Shown: piece by piece, positions 35,006 to 42,900 of the stretch | Layout: every line of letters starts with the position of its first letter | How positions within the stretch are numbered: position 1 is the first letter of the stretch | From: an uncultured Paracoccaceae bacterium | GTDB taxonomy: Bacteria; Pseudomonadota; Alphaproteobacteria; Rhodobacterales; Rhodobacteraceae | Length of the DNA stretch: 64,000 nt | Assembly: GCA_947493255.1 (NCBI GenBank) | Contig: CANLQK010000004.1 | Span: forward strand, 365,535-429,534 | Direction of reading: 5' to 3' | Program-made: the position numbers and the translations under genes | Notes under the pieces: generated by a model | The model's input: the letters and a program-made list of their open reading frames with translations, nothing else | Told to the model about the DNA's origin: nothing | Database searches by the model: none

Positions 35006-36018
35006 TCCGCAAACATCGCTTGCAGATCGACCGTGTCCGTCTGACCTAAGTCGTCAAAATGAGCCTCTAAAAACCTGTCCGCTGCCGCGCGCCCAGCAGT
35101 TTTCAAACGAGCCAAAACCACAGGGTTTGGCACCGACTTGGTCGCAACGCCCAGCTGGTTCATCAGCGCATCATCCGACACCATATGCACCAATACGTTC
35201 TTCATCGTACCCGCATTCAACTGGCCGCCGCGCAAAAGTCGTTTCACAAAATCAATGGCCCGCAATTCGCGCAACAGCGATGAATTGAAACTGATCTCGT
35301 TGATCCGGTTCGCTATGGTTTGCGGGTCTGTCGGCACCTCTTCGCGGTGCAACGGGTTGATGTTAATCACAACAATGTCGTCCGGTAATGCACTGTCAAA
35401 CAACGGAAATAATGCAGGATTACCCGTATACCCGCCATCCCAATAGGCCTCACCGTCAATTTCCACAGCTTGGAACATCGTCGGCAAACAGGCGGATGCC
35501 ATCAATGCATCGCCCGTAATCGCATCGCCCGTAAATAACTTAATCTTGCCCGTGCGCACATTGGTTGCACAGACATGCAAGACAGGGCCCTCTGTCGAAC
35601 AGACCTCATCAAAATGAAACGCCTCGACGATTGGCTTCAACGGGTTCGAATAAAAATGCCCCGAACTGTAGGGTGAAAAAACACGTGTCGCCATGTCATA
35701 GGCCGCAAAGGCAGGCGAATACATCATCGCTTGGGACAACATCGGTGATGTCGGCGCAACAGCATCCAGCCAGCCCGCCAATGCATCGTCGGTCACGGCA
35801 CCAACCTGCCCCCAGAACCAATCTAGGTTTTCTTTGGCGCCCTTGCGCCCGTCGCGGACCCAGCCGGCCTTTAACGCAGCCCCATTCATCGCGCCCGCTG
35901 ATGTACCAGACATGCCTGCAATCTCGATCCGCTCGTCGTCTAGGATCCGGTCAAGCACACCCCACGTGAACGCCCCATGTGCGCCCCCGCCTTGCAGCGC
36001 AAGGTTAATGCGTTTCAT
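35002..36018 (-). CDS. Patatin-like phospholipase, candidate intracellular PHB depolymerase
   Basis: Hydrolase of 338 aa with a patatin fold. The oxyanion loop QGGGAHGAF, the nucleophile elbow GTSAGA (catalytic Ser) and the dyad Asp in YWDGGYTGN are intact, so it should be active. The ATG overlaps the pentapeptide gene, which overlaps bdhA (3-hydroxybutyrate dehydrogenase), so all three form one operon. Patatin-type PHA depolymerases next to a bdh gene are known in other microbes as far as I recall, so degradation of polyhydroxybutyrate is the best inference. Phospholipase A activity is the alternative. Confidence 0.8.
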   Translation of the reverse strand: MKRINLALQGGGAHGAFTWGVLDRILDDERIEIAGMSGTSAGAMNGAALKAGWVRDGRKGAKENLDWFWGQVGAVTDDALAGWLDAVAPTSPMLSQAMMYSPAFAAYDMATRVFSPYSSGHFYSNPLKPIVEAFHFDEVCSTEGPVLHVCATNVRTGKIKLFTGDAITGDALMASACLPTMFQAVEIDGEAYWDGGYTGNPALFPLFDSALPDDIVVININPLHREEVPTDPQTIANRINEISFNSSLLRELRAIDFVKRLLRGGQLNAGTMKNVLVHMVSDDALMNQLGVATKSVPNPVVLARLKTAGRAAADRFLEAHFDDLGQTDTVDLQAMFAD

Positions 36019-36398
36019 TCAGCCGCCCATTTCGCCAATAAATCGCTCACCAGAATGCCATTAATGGTCATTCCCGTCATGTCAGCATCGGCGATCTTTG
36101 CACCTGTCAAATTGACCTGTTCCAGTTCAACACCTGTCATATTGGCGTCCTTCACGGTCAGTCCGGTCATGTTGGCATTCTTAATCTTAACAAGGCTCAT
36201 ATTAACGTTGCCAATATCCGCCATGCTTAGGTTCACATCATCAAAGATGATGCCAGATGCATTCACATCGTGAACCTTAGCACCCATCAAATGGCTATCG
36301 GTAAATGTCGCATCTGCAAGACTGACACTGGTAAAAGTCGACCCCTGCAGAAACGCCATCTTGTGGTGAATTGGCTTGGGTGTTGTGTCCTGCGTCAT
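36015..36398 (-). CDS. Small pentapeptide-repeat protein
   Basis: Cytoplasmic protein of 127 aa. From about residue 15 to 115 it follows the A(N/D)(L/M)XX pentapeptide rhythm, with units such as DVNLS, MADIG, NVNMS, NANMT, DANMT and QVNLT. This is enough for about five turns of a right-handed quadrilateral beta helix. Start MTQDTT at 36398 overlaps the bdhA stop (ATGA). Such folds can mimic DNA or act as protein scaffolds. In this operon, between bdhA and a patatin, a granule-surface or scaffold role is possible but untested. Confidence 0.75.
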   Translation of the reverse strand: MTQDTTPKPIHHKMAFLQGSTFTSVSLADATFTDSHLMGAKVHDVNASGIIFDDVNLSMADIGNVNMSLVKIKNANMTGLTVKDANMTGVELEQVNLTGAKIADADMTGMTINGILVSDLLAKWAAE

Positions 36399-37168
36399 AG
36401 CGCGGTCCAACCGCCATCAACGCTAATTGTTGTACCGGTAATCTGGGCCGCAGCGTCAGACGCCAAAAACGCGACCGTGCCACCCAATTGTTCGACCGTT
36501 GCAAATTCCTTGGACGGTTGGCGCGCCAACAACACCTCTTTCACGACCGTGTCTCGGTCCATCCCGTATTCTTTCATCGTGTCGGGGATCTGCGCCTCGA
36601 CCAAGGGTGTCAAAACATACCCTGGGCAGATCGCGTTGCAGGTGATCGGCTCCTGCGCGGTTTCCAAGGCAATCGTCTTGGTCATACCGACCACACCATG
36701 TTTTGCAGCCACATACGCCGATTTGTAGGGCGATGCCGTCAAGCCATGGGCGCTGGCAATGTTAATGATCCGCCCCCAGCCGCGTTCGCGCATACCAGTG
36801 ACAGCCGCAGCTGCCGTGTGAAACGCCGAAGACATGTTGATCGCAATAATTGCGTCCCATTTCGCCGTTGGGAATTCTTCAATCGGGGCCACATGCTGGA
36901 TGCCCGCGTTGTTCACCAAAATATCGCAGGTTCCCGCGTCAACGATCAAACGACGGCAGTCTTCACCCTTTGACATATCAGCCGATACGTATTTCGCATT
37001 CACACCAAATTCTTTGGCAATATCTGCCGCCAAGGCATGGTCTTCATCGCGATCAGTGAAGGAGTTCAACACAACATGCGCGCCCGCCTTCGCCATTTCG
37101 CGGGCAACGCCCAAACCAATGCCAGAGTTGGACCCAGTAATAACTGCCGTTTTTCCTGCTAGGGACAT
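36395..37168 (-). CDS. bdhA: D-3-hydroxybutyrate dehydrogenase
   Basis: SDR enzyme of 257 aa interconverting 3-hydroxybutyrate and acetoacetate with NAD. The cofactor motif ITGSNSGIGLGVA, LVNNAGIQHV, the catalytic Tyr-X3-Lys in YKSAYVAAKHG and the segment ICPGYVLTPLVEAQIPD with VVKEVLLARQPSKEF are characteristic of bacterial BDH. First gene of the operon bdhA-pentapeptide-patatin, which as a unit would release 3-hydroxybutyrate from storage polymer and oxidise it. Confidence 0.92.
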   Translation of the reverse strand: MSLAGKTAVITGSNSGIGLGVAREMAKAGAHVVLNSFTDRDEDHALAADIAKEFGVNAKYVSADMSKGEDCRRLIVDAGTCDILVNNAGIQHVAPIEEFPTAKWDAIIAINMSSAFHTAAAAVTGMRERGWGRIINIASAHGLTASPYKSAYVAAKHGVVGMTKTIALETAQEPITCNAICPGYVLTPLVEAQIPDTMKEYGMDRDTVVKEVLLARQPSKEFATVEQLGGTVAFLASDAAAQITGTTISVDGGWTAL

Positions 37169-37376
37169 GCTGAATTCTCCTTCATTTCGGTGCCATCATA
37201 TCCCCTCGCTGCGCTGCGGCAATAGCGCTTTGCGGTGAAAACCCGCCCAAAAACAACACAACTACGTGCATTTTTATGTCCATATGCCCCTGAATTTTCC
37301 GGTTCCTGCCCCATTGTGTTCTCAATCTGTCATTATTCGTTAACCAACCCATAATGCGATCAATGCCAAAGAGTTC

Positions 37377-37937
37377 ATGCACATAACCGCCCCAGCCCTC
37401 ACCAACGCGACCGAGACCCGCTTTCTCTACGGGACGTTCCGCTTGGCTGATCATGGGGTCATTTTTCAAGGTTCTGTCATTACAGGTCGTGGCCTTACCT
37501 ATAGCCCAGAAACCAAATTGCCTGTCTCTGGCATCGTAGATTGCATTGAGGTCCAAACCCGCGACGAGAACCAAATTCTTGAAACGCATTGCACATTGCC
37601 CAACATCGCGCTCTGCGTTCAAACCCTTAACACCACCTATGCCAACGCGCCCACCCCATGGTTCGACGCCTCGGACATGTTCGCACAATCCCCCGTGATC
37701 GATGACAATGGCAATCTGCAACTCACAACGGGCGACGTCCTCACCGCAAAAGAACTCAAGGCCATCGCCAAAGCCAAAGACATCGAACCCGTGATCAACA
37801 CCGCCCCCGATCTGGACGGGCTCGATGACATCGTCGTCACAATGAACATCACGCAAAACGATATTCCTCGGGACGCGGACCTACCGAACATTGCATCCTG
37901 TGGGTTTGGTGGCCTTCACGCGTCCGCCGCTGGTTAA
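37377..37937 (+). CDS. Hypothetical protein, 186 aa
   Basis: Not recognised. A soluble, slightly acidic protein without signal peptide or membrane segment. Four cysteines are spread in VDCIEV, THCTLP, ALCVQT and ASCGFG. The first 60 residues are beta-rich (ETRFLYGTFRLADHGVIFQG) and an Asp-rich, repeat-free region follows. The ATG at 37377 has only a weak RBS (AAAGAG). The frame has strong alphaproteobacterial codon use, and the opposite-strand frame looks like its shadow. It is isolated between bdhA (divergent) and the small RNA/yejA region. Confidence 0.55.
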   Translation: MHITAPALTNATETRFLYGTFRLADHGVIFQGSVITGRGLTYSPETKLPVSGIVDCIEVQTRDENQILETHCTLPNIALCVQTLNTTYANAPTPWFDASDMFAQSPVIDDNGNLQLTTGDVLTAKELKAIAKAKDIEPVINTAPDLDGLDDIVVTMNITQNDIPRDADLPNIASCGFGGLHASAAG

Positions 37938-38105
37938 CTCAGACCTGCGGCACAATCGCTGACACTCCCGCTCACATTCAACCGCGACAATGTCAGCCCG
38001 ATTCCTACACTCAAATGCACCCGATTCTCACGGCGTTAACACAGGTTAACACGGTTGCGTCTCGCGGACTGCAAAGCATCATAATAGTCAATAAAACTTG
38101 GGCAG

Positions 38106-38180
38106 AAAAAAACCCCTGCCGAAGCAGGGGCTAAGTCATTGAGGCAGGTTTCATACAGGCAAGAAACCTATCGAGCAGTG
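38106..38180 (-). ncRNA. Candidate small RNA, about 75 nt, divergent from yejA-type gene
   Basis: On the minus strand the interval has every part of a small RNA gene. There is a promoter with a perfect 17-base spacer and a near-consensus -10 (separate entry). After the 5' end comes a first hairpin, AGGTTTC-N10-GAAACCT (38146-38169). A 15-base single-stranded linker follows, then a strong terminator CCCCTGC-TTCG-GCAGGGG (38113-38130) with seven Ts (38106-38112). No minus-strand gene ends here, so the terminator is otherwise unexplained. No ORF of useful size lies within. Targets are unknown. Confidence 0.68.
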
Positions 38181-38185
38181 CCCTT

Positions 38186-38214
38186 CTTATAAGCAATTCA
38201 TTGCCCGCATCCAA
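38186..38214 (-). promoter_or_regulatory. Promoter of the candidate small RNA
   Basis: TTGGAT (38209-38214), a 17-base spacer, then TATAAG (38186-38191) on the minus strand: 3 of 6 and 5 of 6 matches. The predicted start is near 38180. Confidence 0.55.
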
Positions 38215-38223
38215 GCTAAAAGT

Positions 38224-38252
38224 TTGAAATGGTTTGTTTCCCCATCTAGGCT
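38224..38252 (+). promoter_or_regulatory. Candidate promoter of the yejA-type gene
   Basis: TTGAAA (38224-38229), a 17-base spacer and TAGGCT (38247-38252), 44 bases before the start codon. It is back to back with the small RNA promoter, only 10 bases apart. The remaining part of 37938-38105 holds no gene, only a direct repeat GTTAACAC at 38035 and 38045. Confidence 0.4.
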
Positions 38253-38295
38253 AGTGTCAAAATAAAGACTTAATCCAACGGGGGACCTACGCCAA

Positions 38296-40116
38296 ATGGC
38301 TTTCAACTTAATCACGAAATCTCGCCGCATCGCGCTTGCCGCGACCGCCAGCCTGATTGCCACCATGGCAATGGCCGAACCACAACACGGCATAGCTATG
38401 TATGGCGACCCCGCGTTACCACCAGATTTTGCGCACCTGCCATACGCCAACCCGGATGCGCCAACAGGCGGTGCGATCGTCACATCCAGCGTGGGAGGCT
38501 TTGACAGCCTGAACCCATTCATCACCAAAGGCACCGTATTTTGGCAGCTGCGTTTCTTGATGGGCGAAAGCCTCATGGCGCGTTCTTTGGACGAACCATT
38601 CTCGCTTTATGGCCTTCTCGCCGAATCAATCGAGACCGCAGACGACCGCTCTTGGGTCGAATTCACCCTCCGCCCAGAGGCCCGATTCTCTGACGGAAGC
38701 CCTGTGACCGTCGAAGACGTCATCTGGTCCTATGACACTCTCGGCACAATCGGCAACGGCCGGTACCGTGGTTTGTACAGCAAGATCGACAGCATCGAAC
38801 AAACCGGCGACCGCTCTGTTCGTATCACCTTTAACGTCGAAGATCGTGAATTGGCGCTCATCGCGGGCCTGCGTCCGATCCTGCAAAAATCCCAATGGGA
38901 TGATCTGGATTTCGAAAACTCCGAACTTGCCGACATTCCAATCGTGTCGTCGCCCTACGTCATCACGTCCTACGAACCCAACCGGTTCATCGAATTCACC
39001 CGCAACCCTGACTATTGGGGCGCTGACGTGGTGCCCTTCGTGAACGGGCTGCATAACCTCGACACAATCCGCATCGAATTCTTTGGTGACGAAGTCGCTG
39101 CATTCGAGGCCTTCAAGGTCGGTGAAATCAACTCCAACCGTGAATTCAACGTCGTGCGGTGGGACCAGCAGTATAACTTCGATCTGATCGAACAAGGCGA
39201 TTTCATCAAATCTGTCCTGCCCCATTCACGCCCATCCGGCATGACGGGTTTTGTGATGAACACACGCAAGGACCAGTTCGACGACATCAACGTGCGTGAC
39301 GCCATGATGCATGCGTTCAACTTTGAATTCATCAACGAAACCGTCACCGGCAGCGCGCAGCCGCGCATCACGTCTTACTTCTCCAACTCACCACTGGCGA
39401 TGCAAGACGGCCCCGCAACAGGACGTGTTCTTGAATTCCTCGAACCCTTCGCCGACAGCATCCCTGCTGACGCCATCAACGGCTACGCCCTGCCCGTTTC
39501 TGACGGGTCAGAACGCAACCGCGCTGGTATCGCCGCGGCATTGGGCCTGATGGAACAAGCGGGTTATACCATCCAAGACGGTGTTATGGCCGATGCAGAT
39601 GGTACGCCTTTCACCTTCGACATCCTGCTCGAAACCGGTTCTTCAGAAAACACGACCATCATCGACATGTTCACTGAAAGCCTGTCGCGTCTTGGTATCA
39701 CGCCCACAATTACGTCTGTGGACGGCGCGCAGTACAAAGAACGCACCGACACCTACGACTTCGACATGACATACTACCGTCGCGGCGTGTCCCTTTCCCC
39801 TGGCAACGAACAATACCTCTACTGGGGCATTGATGCTGCCAACGTTGAAGGCGGCCGCAACATGATGGGCGTTCAATCCGAAGCCATCGACGACATGATC
39901 AACCGTTTGCTGACATCCGACAGCCAAACCGATTTCGTCGCCGCCACCCAAGCCTTGGACCGCTTGCTGACCTCAGGGCGTTACGTGATCCCGATCTATC
40001 AGTGGAACATCAGCCGCATCGCCCACGATGCAAACCTGCATTTCCCAGACACGATGCCAATCTTCGGCGATTGGCCGGGCTGGCAGCCAGATGCTTGGTG
40101 GTACGAAGAAAACTAA
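38296..40116 (+). CDS. Extracellular solute-binding protein family 5, YejA type
   Basis: Periplasmic binding protein of 606 aa for an oligopeptide-type ABC importer. The signal peptide ends MAMA-EPQH. The mature start IAMYGDPALPPDFAHLPYAN followed by PDAPTGGAI is typical of YejA-like proteins (peptide/microcin C-type uptake). Family 5 segments such as VEFTLRPEARFSDGSPVTVEDV are complete. No yejB/E/F permease or ATPase genes follow; a strong terminator comes directly after, so this protein works with a transporter encoded elsewhere. Confidence 0.87.
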   Translation: MAFNLITKSRRIALAATASLIATMAMAEPQHGIAMYGDPALPPDFAHLPYANPDAPTGGAIVTSSVGGFDSLNPFITKGTVFWQLRFLMGESLMARSLDEPFSLYGLLAESIETADDRSWVEFTLRPEARFSDGSPVTVEDVIWSYDTLGTIGNGRYRGLYSKIDSIEQTGDRSVRITFNVEDRELALIAGLRPILQKSQWDDLDFENSELADIPIVSSPYVITSYEPNRFIEFTRNPDYWGADVVPFVNGLHNLDTIRIEFFGDEVAAFEAFKVGEINSNREFNVVRWDQQYNFDLIEQGDFIKSVLPHSRPSGMTGFVMNTRKDQFDDINVRDAMMHAFNFEFINETVTGSAQPRITSYFSNSPLAMQDGPATGRVLEFLEPFADSIPADAINGYALPVSDGSERNRAGIAAALGLMEQAGYTIQDGVMADADGTPFTFDILLETGSSENTTIIDMFTESLSRLGITPTITSVDGAQYKERTDTYDFDMTYYRRGVSLSPGNEQYLYWGIDAANVEGGRNMMGVQSEAIDDMINRLLTSDSQTDFVAATQALDRLLTSGRYVIPIYQWNISRIAHDANLHFPDTMPIFGDWPGWQPDAWWYEEN

Positions 40117-40122
40117 AACAAC

Positions 40123-40152
40123 AAAGGCGTCCCAATCGGGGCGCCTTTTTTC
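40123..40152 (+). terminator. Rho-independent terminator after the yejA-type gene
   Basis: AAAGGCGTCCC-AATC-GGGGCGCCTTT stem (one G-T pair) followed by a T-run, 7 bases after the stop. Confidence 0.88.
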
Positions 40153-40236
40153 TGTCTCTTCGCGGCTGTTGGCGTTGCTGCCATCAAAATCGGGTCTCTG
40201 ACCAAACCGTCAGCCCCAAAAACCGGCCGGCTTTAC

Positions 40237-41214
40237 TCAGCCTAAGCCAGCAAAAATGTCTTCAACCAACTCTGTGCTTCGCCGCCCGTCCTGTGCACTG
40301 CATGGGTTTGGCGCATCATCCAGAAAATACGCGACCACACGTTCAATGAAAGGTTGATGCACATGTGCTGGATCCGGCAATTGGATAATTTGTTCCTCGC
40401 CCGCGATCGTAAGGATGATTTCGCTGGGGCGGAAAAACCCCATGCGCGCCGTGCCCTTGTCGCCATGGATTATGACCACTTCGTCTTCAATTGTTGCCGC
40501 GTACGAACAAATCCCCGAGACTGTGAACGTTTCAAAATCAAACAGATAGCTCACAAAATCCTCCGCGGCCGTCATGTTAGCCGTGTTCTTCTTAAGGCCC
40601 TGAACCTTCGCAGGAATTCCAAAGACATAGGTCAACCAGTCCAGCGTGTGCGTTTGCATATCCACAAAACTACCACCGCCACCCACGTTAGGGTCCGTCT
40701 TCCAGCTTTGGTTGGCGCCATTGCTGGCATGTTTGAACTGCCGCACTTCGATCAACTTGACGCTACCAATGGTGCCGTCTTGAATAATACCTCTTAGCTT
40801 TTCGAACCGTGGAAGCGCGCGGCGGTAATAGGCTACGCTCAACTTACCCCCCGTTTCATGCACTGCAGCCTCGATCGCATCACATTCGGCGCGATCCATC
40901 GCGATTGGTTTCTCAAGCAAAACATGTTTGCCCGCTTTCAACGCGCGGATAGCATAGTCCGCATGTGAATTGGGCGGTGTTGCGATGTAAACCGCATTGA
41001 TGTCTTGATCTGCCAGCAGTGTATCCGCGTCATCTGTCCAACGGGCGACACTGTGCCGTTTCGCGTAATCTGCTGCTTTTTCGCCATCGCGACGCATCAC
41101 TGTTTCAAGGCTGGACCGCGCGATAAGGTCCAAAGCCGGACCACTTTTGACTTCCGTCACATCGCCACAACCAAGAATGCCCCAGCGCACGGATTTGGTG
41201 TCTTTCGCCTGCAT
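40237..41214 (-). CDS. Gfo/Idh/MocA family oxidoreductase
   Basis: NAD(P)-dependent sugar or inositol dehydrogenase-like enzyme of 325 aa. The N-terminal Rossmann motif WGILGCGDVTEVKSGPA, the conserved ATPPNSHADYA and the family signature HVLLEKPIAM (EKP) are clear. The C-terminal domain has the aligned FVDMQTHTLDWLTYVFG with the catalytic-type Asp/His. Substrate class is not determinable. It is monocistronic, convergent to the yejA-type gene and divergent from the arsenate reductase gene. Confidence 0.87.
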   Translation of the reverse strand: MQAKDTKSVRWGILGCGDVTEVKSGPALDLIARSSLETVMRRDGEKAADYAKRHSVARWTDDADTLLADQDINAVYIATPPNSHADYAIRALKAGKHVLLEKPIAMDRAECDAIEAAVHETGGKLSVAYYRRALPRFEKLRGIIQDGTIGSVKLIEVRQFKHASNGANQSWKTDPNVGGGGSFVDMQTHTLDWLTYVFGIPAKVQGLKKNTANMTAAEDFVSYLFDFETFTVSGICSYAATIEDEVVIIHGDKGTARMGFFRPSEIILTIAGEEQIIQLPDPAHVHQPFIERVVAYFLDDAPNPCSAQDGRRSTELVEDIFAGLG

Positions 41215-41412
41215 CTGCCGCTCCCAACTATCAGACCTGCATTCATTCCAAGAAACCCAAGCGATGTAAATTGCAACCTCTCAATAATCAGGCCTTTTCA
41301 AGGTTTTGAACAAGCCCGCAGTCATCGCCATTCTTTCGGCTTTCAGGAAACTGCGCTCAAAGATCGCGCATATCGTCACACGGGCGTTACAAACCTGATA
41401 TACCGCAGCCCC

Positions 41413-41898
41413 ATGAATATACTTGTCCTTTGCACCGGTAACTCGGCCCGCTCGATCCTTCTGGAATCCATTCTTAACCAAGACAGCAACGGCCGCATTC
41501 GCGCCTATTCTGCAGGTTCTACGCCATCTGGGCGTGTGCACCCCCAATCGATGACGTTGCTGGACGATTTGGGTTATCCAACCTCTGGCCTGTCATCCCA
41601 AAGCTGGGACGATTACGCAGGCGACGACGCCCCGGAAATGGACATCGTCATCACAGTCTGCGACAGCGCCGCTGCTGAAACCTGCCCCCTGTGGCCACGC
41701 ACCGGCCCAAACCCGCCCGTTCAGGTTCATTGGGGTATCCCCGATCCGGCAGCCGCAGCTGAACCCGACTGGGCCACCGCATTCCAAACCGCCTACGATA
41801 CCCTTAGCGCAAAGGCCAAAGCCTTGATGGACCTCCCGTTCGAGACTATGGATCCAACAGAACTAAAAACCGCCCTAACCAAGATTGCATCCGTATGA
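41413..41898 (+). CDS. arsC: Arsenate reductase of the low-molecular-weight phosphatase family
   Basis: Cytoplasmic enzyme of 161 aa. The phosphatase loop VLCTGNSARS has the CX5R arrangement (Cys7, Arg13), and the second redox Cys is in VCDSAAAETC-type sequence near residue 82-89. This pattern suits thioredoxin- or glutaredoxin-coupled arsenate reduction to arsenite. Start at 41413 (MNILVLC), since the longer frame upstream runs back into an opposite gene. The start of the aquaporin gene overlaps its stop (ATGA), which supports an arsenic function: arsenite made here leaves through the channel. Confidence 0.85.
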   Translation: MNILVLCTGNSARSILLESILNQDSNGRIRAYSAGSTPSGRVHPQSMTLLDDLGYPTSGLSSQSWDDYAGDDAPEMDIVITVCDSAAAETCPLWPRTGPNPPVQVHWGIPDPAAAAEPDWATAFQTAYDTLSAKAKALMDLPFETMDPTELKTALTKIASV

Positions 41899-42548
41899 GC
41901 CTCCAAAAACTCGCCGCCGAATTCCTCGGCACCGCTCTTTTGCTTGTTGGGGTCGTGGGCTCCGGCATCATGGCCCAAGGTCTGACCGATGATACGGCAC
42001 TGGCCCTATTGGCCAATGCCATCGCGACCGGCTGCACGCTGTATTTTATCATCACCATTCTTGGTCCGATTTCTGGCGCACATTTCAACCCCGTCGTCAC
42101 TTTGGCGTTTGCCCTTCGCGGTGAACACCCTTGGCGACTGGTCGCCAGCTACATTCCGGTCCAAATCATCGGCGGCATCTTGGGGGTGTGGCTCTGTCAC
42201 GTCATGTTCAACCTCGATGTCCTGCAGGCGTCAACGACCGACCGTACCGGCCTCAATCAATGGACGTCCGAGGTCTTTGCCACCTTCGGCCTGTTGTTTG
42301 TTATTTTCGGCGGGTTGCGCAGCCGTCCTGACGCGGTCCCAACCTTGGTCGCGCTTTATATCACCGGTGCCTATTGGTTCACGTCATCCACTAGCTTTGC
42401 CAATCCCGCAGTCACCATCGCGCGCGGTTTTTCCGACACCTTTGCCGGCATCAACCCAGCCCATATCGCGATGTTCATTGTGGCGCAGCTCATCGGCCTT
42501 GCCGTGGCGCTACCAACCCTAAAGGCCTTGTTTCGCGCTGAACCATAA
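41895..42548 (+). CDS. aqpS: MIP-family channel, probable arsenite/glycerol-type aquaporin (AqpS-like)
   Basis: Six-helix aquaporin family membrane channel of 217 aa. The two half-helix motifs are HFNPVVTLAFALRG, where the usual NPA reads NPV, and FANPAVTIARGFSDTFAG with a normal NPA. Coupled translation with arsC matches the S. meliloti-type arrangement in which an aquaglyceroporin replaces an arsenite pump. No arsR regulator or arsH is next to the pair. Symbol by context; water or glycerol transport is the alternative. Confidence 0.8.
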   Translation: MSLQKLAAEFLGTALLLVGVVGSGIMAQGLTDDTALALLANAIATGCTLYFIITILGPISGAHFNPVVTLAFALRGEHPWRLVASYIPVQIIGGILGVWLCHVMFNLDVLQASTTDRTGLNQWTSEVFATFGLLFVIFGGLRSRPDAVPTLVALYITGAYWFTSSTSFANPAVTIARGFSDTFAGINPAHIAMFIVAQLIGLAVALPTLKALFRAEP

Positions 42549-42662
42549 CAGCGCGAACATTCACTCTTTCTAAATTTTCTTCTGGTTTCTTTGTCCTTCA
42601 ACACTGCGCCGGCCTGCAACTGGCGCGCACACGTTAAGGATCAAACACCAGAAGGACAGAAC

Positions 42663-42890
42663 ATGCCGTCACTCATTTCAACCGCCAACTGGCCAGATGC
42701 TCTTGAAAAGCTCTGTGTCGACTTCCCTTTGCTTGACCTCAGGGCGGCACCGGACGGTGTTCATTGTCTGGATGATGTGGCCGAACTTCTGGAACAGGCG
42801 CATGACCTTACTGCACACGAAGCGGCCGAGGCCTTGTTGGATTGGCAACTCACCTACACACCAACCGAACCCATGCAGCACGCGGCCTAA
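42663..42890 (+). CDS. Small hypothetical protein, 75 aa
   Basis: Acidic, helix-rich protein of 75 residues. Start at 42663, preceded by AGAAGGACAGAAC, a good RBS. Pattern LDDVAELLEQAHDLTAHEAAEALLDW suggests two amphipathic helices. No motif is recognised; two Cys near residues 18 and 35. It lies between the aquaporin and a convergent regulator gene, 10 bases from the latter's stop. Confidence 0.55.
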   Translation: MPSLISTANWPDALEKLCVDFPLLDLRAAPDGVHCLDDVAELLEQAHDLTAHEAAEALLDWQLTYTPTEPMQHAA

Positions 42891-42900
42891 CCGGCCCAAA

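Noticed and set aside
35002..36018. Reading the patatin as a phage or T4SS-type effector in a defence island
   Set aside because: No nucleotide cyclase, STING or other defence partner is present; the operon partner is bdhA, which indicates storage-lipid metabolism.
37182..37856. 224-codon minus-strand frame opposite the 186-aa hypothetical gene
   Set aside because: Codon-position GC pattern and residue composition favour the plus-strand frame; the minus frame is Gly/Asp/His-biased as expected of a shadow.
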